From Richelia sp. CSU_2_1 (GTDB taxonomy: Bacteria > Cyanobacteriota > Cyanobacteriia > Cyanobacteriales > Microcoleaceae), in the NCBI GenBank assembly GCA_012034575.1, contig JAAUPF010000063.1, positions 1 through 34,503 on the forward strand: DNA of 34,503 nt, written 5' to 3'. Positions 1 through 7,186 of the stretch are shown piece after piece (the first letter of the stretch is position 1; every line of letters starts with the position of its first letter). Both the position numbers and the translations under genes were made by a program. The notes under the pieces are model-generated. The model searched no databases and had not been told where the DNA came from. It saw only the letters and a list, made by a program, of their open reading frames with translations.

Positions 1-108
1 GCGATTGACTCGACAGAATTCGTAGAACTGTTCTACAGTCATCGATTCGATCGCGGGGAGATTGACTGTCAGCGGGACGCTTTCGGTTTGAATTAATAGC
101 GTCGTCAT
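1..108 (-). CDS. Uma2-family (DUF820) protein, N-terminal fragment cut by window edge
   Basis: The reading frame begins with ATG at 108 and runs off the window after 36 codons, so only the N-terminus is visible. It starts MTTLLIQTE and continues with a segment like MTVEQFYEFCRVNR. A 'lt.v...t.eqF.e.c..N.' opening is typical of cyanobacterial Uma2-family PD-(D/E)xK nuclease-like proteins; compare the disrupted copy at 16837, which has TVSHEQFVELAIA at the same place. A GAGGA Shine-Dalgarno lies about 6 nt upstream of the ATG. The catalytic part is outside the window, so the family call rests only on the N-terminal pattern. Confidence 0.65.
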   Translation of the reverse strand, partial: MTTLLIQTESVPLTVNLPAIESMTVEQFYEFCRVNR

Positions 109-271
109 GGGTTTTTCCTCAGTTGGTGCAGGCGTAAAGTAGTAACAGAATATCCCGAGCTTATCCGATTCTAGCTTTTGAGTGCAGAGATCGTCTACTT
201 AAATCAATTCTCGGTTCGCAAATTTTATATAGCAGTCCTAAATCATTTATAAAGTGTTTACCCCACCCCAA

Positions 272-295
272 CCCTCCCCTTACTAAGGGCGAGGG
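272..295. repeat. C-rich imperfect inverted repeat in the 109-400 gap
   Basis: The gap 109-400 holds no gene that I can see. It contains an imperfect palindrome (CCCTCcCCTTactAAGGgcGAGGG) preceded by CCCCACCCCAA. The same style of C-rich/G-rich hairpin is a common dispersed repeat in filamentous cyanobacteria. A HIP1 octamer GCGATCGC follows at 319-326. Confidence 0.5.
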
Positions 296-400
296 AGTAA
301 GAAATTTACAAATCATTTGCGATCGCTATAGCTTTACTTTAACATTCTCGACCGTCAATGCGAACGCCCGATCGAGAGCGGTTATTGTCTTAAACCCGCA

Positions 401-1738
401 TCATCGAGATTTAAAACCCTTAGAGCTTTTATTTTTATCCTGAGGTTTGGACTTAGACTTTTGCACTTCGCCCAAAGCTTCTTGAAAGAGATCGTGCAAG
501 TGTAAAGGAACGCTGGCAATTTCTGGCAACTCTGGTTCTAAAGGCTTGTGAAATTCTTGCAGCAGCGAGTCTAAATCGCGATCGATCTGAAAATCTGCCC
601 GCTGCAATACCGCTTGCAAAATTTGCGATAATGTTGCCCGATCGATCTTAGCTAACCGCTGCCAAATCCAGACATTAATTGCCGGATCTTCTAAATAATT
701 GCGCGCCAGTTTCTGCGCGCCGGGAATGCTTTGCCAATCTTCGGCTGCCAGCATTGCGGTAAATTGAGTGTAATCGGGTAAAAAAACTTGTCCCCAGCGG
801 GGATGAGACAGGGCTGTTACTTGTTCGGCTTTTTTGAATCGATCGGGCAATTCGACTTTAGGCATTACCATTTTGGCATTAGCATTGCCCTCCAACAAAA
901 CTTCAACCGCCGCCGGATCTGCACCCGATGCTGCTACTGCTGCGGCTTTGATTTCTTCGGCACCAACTCCCGCATCTTCAACTATTTTGTCGAGGGATTT
1001 GGTTTCGTCAATACCCGCACCAGCCAAGCGTTTTTTGGCAATTGTCTCTTGAAATTCGGCAATTTTTTTATTCAGTTGATATCCCGGCAAAGTCACTTCA
1101 TCGCTGCCAAAAAATTCGGTAAAATCATGGTGGTAATTTTCTACAGACTGCCAAGCCAGTTCTAACAATTCGGGGGCGTCAGCGTACAGGTAATTTTTGT
1201 AATTTTGCTTAAAATTGCCGATCGCGACTGCCAATTTCGGTTTGCCCAATTTCCCCATCGGAATTGGAGGGCCTGACAACATCCAGGAGTCCTCGGTAAG
1301 TGGCGCAATGCGAGTTAGCAAAATTTCTCCCAACTTAAACCGAGACATTTCTTGCTGGAAATTAGCGCTGTTGGGCTTGACAGTATAATGCTTAGCTGTC
1401 AGCCAGTTCATCAGTTCCCAACTGTCGGGGAAAATTTGCACGATCTCGAATAAGCCGGTGAAACTGCGCAGCCTCCAGTGTTCTAGCAATTTGCGATCGG
1501 TATCGCTCAAATCCGGCTGGCTTTCGACGAACAGTTCGATCGGACTTTTTTCGCCAATTTTACCTTCAACTGTAAAACTGTCAATTACTTGATTTTGCTG
1601 GGCAATATCGTAGCGTTCGCGGGACGATCGAGCTGCCGCGTAAGCTTCTAAAGCTACCGCCAACTCTCCCTCAGCATCCAATACGAAATCGATTAAATTT
1701 TGCTTGAGCGTCCAAGCTTGCGTCAATATATCTTCCAC
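401..1738 (-). CDS. Conserved hypothetical protein, about 445 aa
   Basis: I do not recognise this family. The open frame extends upstream to a TTG at 1849, but I chose GTG 1738 because AGGGAAGAA stands about 6 nt upstream of it, while the first 37 codons of the longer frame look non-coding. The protein starts (V)EDILTQAWTLKQNL and is soluble and mostly helical, with no signal peptide or membrane segment. An Ala/Glu-rich linker lies near the middle (AGVGAEEIKAAAVAASGADP), followed by WGQVFLPDYTQFTAMLAAEDW and a Lys/Ser-rich C-terminus (KSKSKPQDKNKSSKGFKSR). No catalytic motif is evident. It is a single gene, separated from the upstream gene on the same strand by a terminator-like hairpin at 1897-1931. 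Confidence 0.8.
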   Translation of the reverse strand: MEDILTQAWTLKQNLIDFVLDAEGELAVALEAYAAARSSRERYDIAQQNQVIDSFTVEGKIGEKSPIELFVESQPDLSDTDRKLLEHWRLRSFTGLFEIVQIFPDSWELMNWLTAKHYTVKPNSANFQQEMSRFKLGEILLTRIAPLTEDSWMLSGPPIPMGKLGKPKLAVAIGNFKQNYKNYLYADAPELLELAWQSVENYHHDFTEFFGSDEVTLPGYQLNKKIAEFQETIAKKRLAGAGIDETKSLDKIVEDAGVGAEEIKAAAVAASGADPAAVEVLLEGNANAKMVMPKVELPDRFKKAEQVTALSHPRWGQVFLPDYTQFTAMLAAEDWQSIPGAQKLARNYLEDPAINVWIWQRLAKIDRATLSQILQAVLQRADFQIDRDLDSLLQEFHKPLEPELPEIASVPLHLHDLFQEALGEVQKSKSKPQDKNKSSKGFKSR

Positions 1739-1896
1739 TAATATTTCTTCCCTAATAATCGTACTTTTAAGAAATTTATTGCCACAGAACTCATGCAAAC
1801 AATAGTTGGATGTACTCTCGATCGCATCAGGTGCGAGTCGCGCACCCAAAGAGTAGAGTTTTTGCGTAAGTCTTGTTCAATTGTAAAACTAATCGT

Positions 1897-1931
1897 GAAA
1901 AAAGAGAGCCGAATTTTCAACTCTCTTTTTC
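1897..1931. terminator. Bidirectional terminator-like hairpin
   Basis: GAAAAAAGAGAG at 1897-1908 and CTCTCTTTTTC at 1921-1931 can pair over about 10 bp around a 12-nt loop. An A-run before and a T-run after give U-tracts on either strand. It lies about 110 nt past the stop of the glycine-zipper gene (minus strand, ends at 2039) and upstream of the 401-1738 gene, so it probably ends the former. Confidence 0.6.
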
Positions 1932-2038
1932 AAACAGATTTTAAGACCATCTGAAAGCGAACACTGCAAAAATCTTGCCGCAAAAATCTTGCTGAATGCA
2001 GTGTCCGATATCAAAAAACAGAATTCCCGCGATCGACC

Positions 2039-2560
2039 TTAACGGCCGTCTTTGTCAATATCACCAGGAACAGCCCGTTCTACCCGATCCCAAGCGTCCC
2101 GCGCGGCGTGCTTGGCTTTTTCCCACTTCACATTCGACTTGCCGCGATTGGTTTCGTAGTCGCGCTGCAAATCGCTTTCAATCTCGTTGAAACTCTTACC
2201 AGTACCGTGATAGCGGCTGTATCCTTCGTAGCCCGTGCGGTACGCAGGCTGATAGTCGTCGTAGGTAACGCCCGCATCCGCGTAGGGGCGAGAATTGTAG
2301 TTGTCGCGCCAGTAAGCATCCTCTACCGTGGGATCGATCGCCTCAGCCACACCTTTACCGGCCAAACCGCCGCTAAACGCGCCTACAACAGCGCCCACCA
2401 CAGCACCGACTGGGCCGCCTACAGCACCGCCAATTGCAGCACCCGCAGCACCTGCACTCGCCGCACCGATACCCGTTCCTACCGGATGAGCTCCCGTTTC
2501 TCCAGAAATCGGGTCGAGGTTTGCATCAGCTCCCTTCACGGATTTTTTGTCGTCGCTCAT
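2039..2560 (-). CDS. Glycine-zipper domain protein, 173 aa
   Basis: After a charged N-terminus (MSDDKKSVKGADANLDPISGETGAHPVG), residues about 30-72 form a Gly/Ala-rich stretch with many GxxxG/AxxxG spacings (GAAIGGAVGGPVGAVVGAVV and on), as in glycine-zipper membrane-associating proteins. The second half is hydrophilic and Tyr/Asp/Arg-rich (EDAYWRDNY, YDDYQPAYRTGYEGYSRYHG), ends in GDIDKDGR, and resembles a family of bacterial stress or envelope-associated proteins of unknown role. No signal peptide is evident. The ATG at 2560 is preceded by AAGGAAA about 9 nt upstream. It looks monocistronic. The function is not known; membrane or envelope association is inferred from the zipper only. Confidence 0.85.
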   Translation of the reverse strand: MSDDKKSVKGADANLDPISGETGAHPVGTGIGAASAGAAGAAIGGAVGGPVGAVVGAVVGAFSGGLAGKGVAEAIDPTVEDAYWRDNYNSRPYADAGVTYDDYQPAYRTGYEGYSRYHGTGKSFNEIESDLQRDYETNRGKSNVKWEKAKHAARDAWDRVERAVPGDIDKDGR

Positions 2561-2650
2561 GACAATTGTTTCCTTTTATTTGACTGAAACTGTTACTATC
2601 TTTACTTTTTTACTGTTATTAACTCATCCGTCTCAAGGATGAAGCTGGCG

Positions 2651-2674
2651 ATTTTAGATTTTAGATTTTAGATG
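2651..2674. repeat. Heptamer repeat (ATTTTAG)n
   Basis: Three perfect copies of ATTTTAG plus a partial copy lie in the short gap between the divergent 3' and 5' ends of neighbouring genes. It is the complement-related version of the AATCTAA-type heptamer array at 32600-32634. Confidence 0.7.
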
Positions 2675-2692
2675 TTATATTTAACTGCGCGT

Positions 2693-2715
2693 AAGGTGCG
2701 CATTGCGCACCCTAC
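2693..2715. repeat. Palindromic dispersed repeat GGTGCGCANTGCGCACC, copy 1
   Basis: AAGGTGCGCATTGCGCACCCTAC contains a 17-bp perfect palindrome with one central base. Further copies lie at 3645, 7159 and 28115. This one is 21 bp past the stop of the minus-strand gene at 2736, where it could fold in the transcript tail. Confidence 0.8.
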
Positions 2716-2735
2716 AGGAACTTTACGAGCGCGTT

Positions 2736-3092
2736 CTACTTGCTATCCGTGACTTTTTCGATCGACTCTTCAATCTTTTGAATTATGCCTTCAGGCGGAT
2801 GCTCTTCTCTGTACTCCTCCAAACTTTCCTCGTAAACTTTCTCTACCTTATTAGGATTTTGAGCTGTTTTGACCATTTCGTCGTAAGCTTCCTGGGGGTT
2901 CACAGCATCAAAACTTTCTGCGGGGTCGGTAATTTTAGCTTCCTGCTGGGTTTGAGTGCTGTATAAACCTGCTGCATAAACTGGCTGGGCGGGTAATGTA
3001 ACTAAGTTTCCGATGCCAATTAAAGCCAGCAAGCAAACCAGCAAAATGCTTTGACTCAATGTTTTTCCCAGCGCTTGTAAAACCCGCTTCAT
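2736..3092 (-). CDS. Small exported protein, 118 aa, signal peptide
   Basis: The open frame extends to 3233, but the N-terminal part is out of character. ATG 3092 has AGGAG about 10 nt upstream and begins a good signal peptide: MKRVLQALGKTLSQ, then a hydrophobic core SILLVCLLALIGIGNLV, then a likely cleavage after PVYA. The mature part of about 75 aa is highly charged (TQQEAKITDPAESF, VYEESLEEYREEHPPEG) and ends in a short helix rich in Glu and Lys. It resembles small cyanobacterial exported or thylakoid-lumen proteins of unknown function (possibly the DUF6658 type, recalled from memory and not certain). The location is inferred to be periplasm or thylakoid lumen. Confidence 0.8.
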   Translation of the reverse strand: MKRVLQALGKTLSQSILLVCLLALIGIGNLVTLPAQPVYAAGLYSTQTQQEAKITDPAESFDAVNPQEAYDEMVKTAQNPNKVEKVYEESLEEYREEHPPEGIIQKIEESIEKVTDSK

Positions 3093-3340
3093 CTCTGATT
3101 TCTCCTCGTATTTTTGCAAAAATTTGTCTGTATTTCTTGTCTGTATTTCTGGCTGGCGATCGCCCGCAAAATACCTTTTTCGCGACGCAACCTCGATCTC
3201 GATCGCAGCTAACACAGCTCGATCGATCGCCAAGAGATATTTATCGTGATGTGCAATATCCTATACGCCCGATCGCGAGTATTCCTTCTACCAAAAGATA
3301 GATTAAATAGTCGATCGTTGCGGAAGAGTTCTATGCTTCC

Positions 3341-3374
3341 GGTCCCCCCCTTCTTAAGGGGGGCTAGGGGGGAT
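3341..3374. repeat. C/G-rich palindromic repeat (CCCCCCTTCTTAAGGGGGG)
   Basis: GGTCCCCCCCTTCTTAAGGG continues into a block of G-runs ending GGGGATC. It is the same sequence as the right arm of the MITE-like element at 9353-9387. It sits just past the stop of the 61-aa minus-strand gene at 3404, so its palindrome could form a transcript-end hairpin. Confidence 0.75.
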
Positions 3375-3403
3375 CTATGTTCGATAAATTACGAAGATTG
3401 AGT

Positions 3404-3589
3404 TTATTGCGGCCGGCATTTACCCGCGCGAATTAAGCCGACACGACGGGCGATCGCATCTGCGGCAGAATCGTAGGGTCCCCACTTTTCTACAATCGCC
3501 GGATCTGCTGGTTGAAATTGTTCGCTGGGAATAATTTCGCAAGTTCCGGCGGGGCGTTTGACAATATAAAATCCGGTGGATGCTGTCAT
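3404..3589 (-). CDS. Small conserved cyanobacterial protein, 61 aa
   Basis: It begins MTASTGFYIVKRPAGTCEII and includes VEKWGPYDSAADAIARRVGLIRAGKC. The pattern 'wGPydsa.eAiarRvGLIRaGKC' looks like a conserved small cyanobacterial family of unknown function. The coding pattern is good and it has a proper ATG, but the ribosome site is weak. No partner gene is close. A function cannot be assigned. Confidence 0.7.
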   Translation of the reverse strand: MTASTGFYIVKRPAGTCEIIPSEQFQPADPAIVEKWGPYDSAADAIARRVGLIRAGKCRPQ

Positions 3590-3644
3590 TATTAAAATAC
3601 AAAAAGCTCGATGTTTTCAACGCAGCTTAATATTATATCACAGC

Positions 3645-3667
3645 GGTAAGGTGCGCAGTGCGCACCC
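3645..3667. repeat. Palindromic dispersed repeat GGTGCGCANTGCGCACC, copy 2
   Basis: GGTAAGGTGCGCAGTGCGCACC has the same core and the same left flank (GGTAAGGTGC) as the copy at 28115. It lies about 150 nt past the stop of the EF-G-like gene and 56 nt upstream of the 61-aa gene. Confidence 0.8.
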
Positions 3668-3767
3668 ACCCGGTTCTCAAAGGTTATTGGAAATGCTGCA
3701 AAACATCAGTTAAAACTGAAATCTTGCACCTTACAAAAAGAGACTTTTGACTATTTTAAAAGTTAAA

Positions 3768-3797
3768 AAACCCGATTTATTCAAGAAACCGGGTTTC
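3768..3797. terminator. Hairpin of the AAACCCGG/CCGGGTTT family after the EF-G-like gene
   Basis: AAACCCG at 3768-3774 pairs with CGGGTTT at 3790-3796 around a 15-nt loop, about 20-50 nt downstream of the EF-G-like stop codon on the minus strand. It is a shortened member of the AGAAACCGGGTTTTT family seen at 17491, 27905 and 28617. A terminator role is inferred from position. Confidence 0.5.
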
Positions 3798-3815
3798 TAA
3801 TTATGAGAAAACTAA

Positions 3816-5879
3816 TTAATGCTTGCCGTTGCCGTTGCCGTTGCCATTAGTTACCAAAACTCGCTTGGCTAAAGGTTCCGGTACTTCCTGCAAACGATCG
3901 AACTGCCAATTAAAAAAGCCGACTCCCATTGTTTGCGATCGCAATTCGACGATCGAATCTTGCATTTCTGCCAGCGGTAAATAAGCCGAAACTGTATCCC
4001 AGCCTTTCCAATCCGCTTTGCCTTCGTAGCCGAGAATTTGTCCGCGACGACCGCTTACCAATTGCAATACTTTTGAGGTAAACTCGCTAGGAGCGTGAAT
4101 TTCTACTTTCGCGATCGGCTCTAACAAAACAGGTTCGCATTTCGCCATTCCCTGCTGCATTGCCAAGCGCGCCGCTTGTTTGAAAGCTTGTTCGGAACTG
4201 TCAACGGAATGATAGGAACCGTTGGTCAAAGTCACCGCTACATCTACTACGGGGAAACCCAAAGGCCCGCGATCTAAATATTCCCGCACGCCGACTTCCA
4301 CGCCGGGAATGTACTGTTTCGGCACCACTCCGCCGACGATTTTGTCGCTGAAATTGAAGCCTTCTCCGCGCGGCTGCGGCACGATGTCGAGGTATACATC
4401 GCCAAACTGTCCGTGTCCGCCGCTTTGATGTTTGTAGCGGCCGTGGATGGAGGATGCGGGTTTGCGGATGGTTTCTTTGTACGGCACTTGCGGTAAGTGA
4501 GTTACCATCGGCAGGTTATACTTGCGGCGCAACCTGTCTAAAGCTACTTTCAGGTGGATTTCGCCCTGACCCCAAAGTATAATTTCGTGGGTGTCGCCGT
4601 GCTGTTCCCAGATTAAAGATGGGTCTTCTTCCAGCAATTTTGCCAAAGCAGCGCTCATTTTTACTTCATCGTTGCGCTTTTCGGGAGCGATCGCCAGCGC
4701 GTATACGGGCGGGAGAATCGGGGCTTTCGGCATTGCCGCTGATGTTCCTGCAGCCAGCGTATCGCCTGTTTTCAAGCCTTCCAGCCTGCCTAAAGCGACT
4801 ATTTCCCCAGCATTTGCGGTTGTCAAACTTTGAGTTTGCAGCCCGTTCAAGCGGTACAAACCGTTAACCCGCACTCCGTTTAAAGTTGCGCCGTCTGCCA
4901 GAGTGCCGCGCCAAATTCTCACTAAAGATAGTTTGCCGCCCTGGGGTGTATAGTAAGTTTTCAAAACTTGAGCGAGGGGGCTGGCGTCACTTTGTATAAC
5001 TTTGCGCCGATCGGCCGTAGTTTCTGGGGCCGGGGCTTCCCGCAGCAAAGCTTGCAGCAAGGGGCGGACGCCGAAGTCTTGTTCGGCCATGCCGATGAAC
5101 ACGGGGACGATTAAATCAGCCCCCAATTCCATTTTTAAATCGCGGGTAATTTCTTCAACGTCAGGATTGATTTCTTCGAGTAATTCTTCGAGTAAATTGT
5201 CGTCAAAATTTGCTAATTCTTCCAGCATTTGCTGCCGGGCTGCTGTTTCTTCTGCTTTGAGGTGTTCGGGTAGGGGAACGGGATCTGCGGGGGCTCCCGG
5301 ATGGTAGTGATAAGCTTGTTCGGTTACTAAATCGATAAAACCGACGATTTGATGGCCTTTGCCGATCGGGTATTGATGGGGTACGATCGGCCTGCTAGAA
5401 ACTGATTTTAGCGCGTTGAGGATGTCAGTAAAGTTGCTGCCGCAAGTTGTTTCATCGGTACAAGCCCGATCGATCTTGTTGATAAAAACTAAGTGCGGAA
5501 TTTCCCAATCATCAAGGAATTTGAACAGAGGTGCTAAAGTTAAAGCGCGATCGGTTAGCGGTTCGCAAACTATTACCGCCGCATCTACACCGATGAGTGC
5601 GTTGATGGTTTCTTGAGCGAATTCGATCGAACCGGGACAGTCCAGAAAAGTGAAGCGAACACCTTCATATTCAGCGTTCGCAGCATTCACTTCTACACTC
5701 ATTTGTCGATCGCGCGCTTCGGGAGAACCGTCACCTACTGTATTGCCATCTTTCGCATTACCTTTGCGAGTAATTGCTCCTGTCACCGACAGCAAACTTT
5801 CCAGCAGTGCGGTTTTACCGCTTAAATAAGGGCCGACAATTGCAACGTTCCGCGCGGCCCCAATAACTTTTTGGCTCAT
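3816..5879 (-). CDS. EF-G-like translational GTPase (elongation factor G paralogue)
   Basis: The 687-aa length and domain order match EF-G. The N-terminal GTPase domain has a P-loop GPYLSGKT (residues 16-23, where canonical EF-G has GHxDxGKT), a G3 motif DCPGS (80-84, canonical DTPGH) and G4 NKID (134-137). Domain II follows, then the C-terminal EF-G domains III-V (for example GGVVPKQYIPGVEVGVRE and GRRGQILGYE). The His of the DTPGH motif, needed for GTP hydrolysis in true EF-G, is replaced by Ser, and the switch I region reads RQMSVEVNA. These are typical of the EF-G-like paralogue group whose role in translation is unclear. The C-terminus ends in a Gly-Asn repeat (NGNGNGNGKH) encoded by a GCCGTT microsatellite. 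The ATG at 5879 is preceded by GGAGG about 5 nt upstream. It is monocistronic. Confidence 0.93.
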   Translation of the reverse strand: MSQKVIGAARNVAIVGPYLSGKTALLESLLSVTGAITRKGNAKDGNTVGDGSPEARDRQMSVEVNAANAEYEGVRFTFLDCPGSIEFAQETINALIGVDAAVIVCEPLTDRALTLAPLFKFLDDWEIPHLVFINKIDRACTDETTCGSNFTDILNALKSVSSRPIVPHQYPIGKGHQIVGFIDLVTEQAYHYHPGAPADPVPLPEHLKAEETAARQQMLEELANFDDNLLEELLEEINPDVEEITRDLKMELGADLIVPVFIGMAEQDFGVRPLLQALLREAPAPETTADRRKVIQSDASPLAQVLKTYYTPQGGKLSLVRIWRGTLADGATLNGVRVNGLYRLNGLQTQSLTTANAGEIVALGRLEGLKTGDTLAAGTSAAMPKAPILPPVYALAIAPEKRNDEVKMSAALAKLLEEDPSLIWEQHGDTHEIILWGQGEIHLKVALDRLRRKYNLPMVTHLPQVPYKETIRKPASSIHGRYKHQSGGHGQFGDVYLDIVPQPRGEGFNFSDKIVGGVVPKQYIPGVEVGVREYLDRGPLGFPVVDVAVTLTNGSYHSVDSSEQAFKQAARLAMQQGMAKCEPVLLEPIAKVEIHAPSEFTSKVLQLVSGRRGQILGYEGKADWKGWDTVSAYLPLAEMQDSIVELRSQTMGVGFFNWQFDRLQEVPEPLAKRVLVTNGNGNGNGKH

Positions 5880-6345
5880 ATTGCCTCCTACAAAATTGGC
5901 AAGGAGTTAGGGAAGTTAGGAGAACATAATTCCTCAGAAAAACAACTTGTTTTTGCTGCTCTCTCCGATACCTTCCGTTTGAAAATCCAAACTTCTCTTT
6001 GCGGTTTCTCTTAGTTTAAACTCAAATCGACTTCTTGAATCATTAATTACTATGAACTATTAAGTATTTTTGTAAATGGAAATTTCGAGTTATTACAAGA
6101 CCTAATTTTAAAATTTTTTTATTTCCAGCAAATGTTTGCAGGATACGGCAGTGCCGTTTCCCTACGGATAAGAGATGCGATTTTCTCGTTTCCAAGCTCT
6201 GCCTGGAAATAGGAGACTCGCGAGGCGTCGTTTCGATCGTAACATAGTTTCTGTGGTTTTCCAGCTATATGTAAAAACGCTGCTCGATCGAAAATTGTTG
6301 AATTTGCTAAAATATTAACCAGTAAAGCACTCCCGATCGATCGTT
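5880..6345. other. Intergenic region, 466 bases, no gene seen
   Basis: This is the divergent gap between the EF-G-like gene (minus) and the 134-aa gene (plus). The half near the EF-G start is A/T-rich (for example around 6040-6125) and should hold both promoters, but I cannot name clear boxes. The repeat at 6139-6232 lies inside it. Confidence 0.6.
6139..6232. repeat. Dispersed repeat-like segment with several short palindromes
   Basis: The segment contains ACGGCAGTGCCGT, CGTTTCCAAGCTCTGCCTGG and GACTCGCGAGGCGTCG. On the minus strand it reads like the 'CAGGCAGAGCxTGGAAACGAG' and 'GGGAAACGGCANTGCCGTATCC' motifs that recur in Oscillatoriales genomes. This is from general familiarity; only one copy is in the window. 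Confidence 0.35.
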
Positions 6346-6750
6346 ATGACTGCCATCCAAAATCCAGTTCAAAAGCCAGCTACTAAAACCGCAACCTTTG
6401 ACGATTTAATCGCCGATTTTAATAAAATCCGCAGCCTCTATACGGTAGACGACCCTTTAGAAGCTTTTAAGTTAATTATCGAGGAAGCAGAAATGGTAAG
6501 TTTGATTTTAGAAGCTCATTCTAAAATTAGAGAAATATTTCCGGGCGAAAAGTTAGCTTTAGAAGTGACAACCGATCCAGAAATTGCCGGCTGGCGATCG
6601 CTCTGGATTGCGATCTATACTAAACTCGAAGTCGATGAAGCTTTGGAAAAATTGACGATTCTTGATGATACTTGGTGGCTGGATAATATAACTACTGTTA
6701 CCAAAAGTAAATTACATATTAATTTGGCATGGGAATCAGATGAGATTTGA
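6346..6750 (+). CDS. Hypothetical protein, 134 aa, partner of the HEPN-like gene
   Basis: The protein starts MTAIQNPVQKPATKTATFDD and is acidic and mostly helical, with FDDLIADFNKIRSLYTVDDPLEAFKLIIEEAE and later PEIAGWRSLWIAIYTKLEVDEALEKL. I do not recognise the family. Its last 11 bases overlap the start of the HEPN-like frame at 6740, so the two are translationally coupled and probably form a two-gene cassette in which this would be the antitoxin-like or partner member. This is inferred from arrangement and size. There is no strong Shine-Dalgarno before the ATG; CGATCGATCG lies immediately upstream. Confidence 0.75.
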   Translation: MTAIQNPVQKPATKTATFDDLIADFNKIRSLYTVDDPLEAFKLIIEEAEMVSLILEAHSKIREIFPGEKLALEVTTDPEIAGWRSLWIAIYTKLEVDEALEKLTILDDTWWLDNITTVTKSKLHINLAWESDEI

Positions 6751-7156
6751 TTGGTCTGATTATTTGAGTTTAGCTAGAGAATTGGCAGCTATTTCTGACG
6801 ATTCAGATAACAGTGAGGCAAAATTGCGATCGGCTGTCAGTAGGGCGTAGTATGCTGTATTCTGTCTGGCTAGAAATTACTTGCGCGATGTCGAACAAGA
6901 TCCCAGACTTTCTAGCAATATAAGTCCTGACTTTAACGAACATCAATATGTTGCTGACGAATTCATTTACCATCGATCGAAAGCTAAAAAACTGATAAAA
7001 ATAGGCGAAAATTTAAGCAGGTTAAGGCAGTTTAGGAATAAGGCAGATTATGCAGATACAGTATATACATTAGCGAGAGATGTAAAAATTGCTTTAAAAA
7101 TTGCTCAAAATATTATGACCTCCCTCAATGAATTAAACCGAGAAACCGAGTCATAA
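6740..7156 (+). pseudogene. HEPN-domain protein interrupted by an in-frame TAG
   Basis: Reading from ATG 6740 gives MRFDWSDYLSLARELA, then EAKLRSAVSRA, then a TAG at 6848-6850 (codon 37), then YAVFCLARNYLRDVEQ and onward in the same frame to a TAA-ended tail at 7156 (138 codons in all). Small HEPN proteins have 'RSAvSRAYYAvF.lAR' here, so TAG replaces a conserved Tyr codon (TAT/TAC to TAG). The C-terminal part keeps the HEPN signature LRQFRNKADYADTVY. HEPN proteins act as RNases or nucleotidylation targets, often in two-gene toxin-antitoxin cassettes. Here the gene overlaps the 134-aa partner by 11 bases. As written, translation would stop after 36 residues; the rest is open but lacks an obvious restart. 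It is either a real loss-of-function mutation or an assembly error. Confidence 0.8.
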
Positions 7157-7158
7157 TT

Positions 7159-7181
7159 AAGGTGCGCAGTGCGCACCCTAC
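7159..7181. repeat. Palindromic dispersed repeat GGTGCGCANTGCGCACC, copy 3
   Basis: TTAAGGTGCGCAGTGCGCACC extends to CTACCTTAA, giving a longer imperfect palindrome. It fills the 30-bp space between two convergent genes (HEPN-like ends 7156, metal ATPase ends 7187), a position fit for a shared bidirectional terminator. Confidence 0.8.
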
Positions 7182-7186
7182 CTTAA

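Noticed and set aside
1739..1849. Longer N-terminus of the 445-aa protein from a TTG start
   Set aside because: The added 37 codons look non-coding, and a good ribosome site precedes GTG 1738.
3093..3233. Longer N-terminus of the 118-aa exported protein
   Set aside because: It would bury the signal peptide; AGGAG precedes ATG 3092.
6848..6850. TAG read through as an amino acid (pyrrolysine-like or suppressor)
   Set aside because: Cyanobacteria are not known to recode TAG, and the expected residue is an ordinary Tyr.
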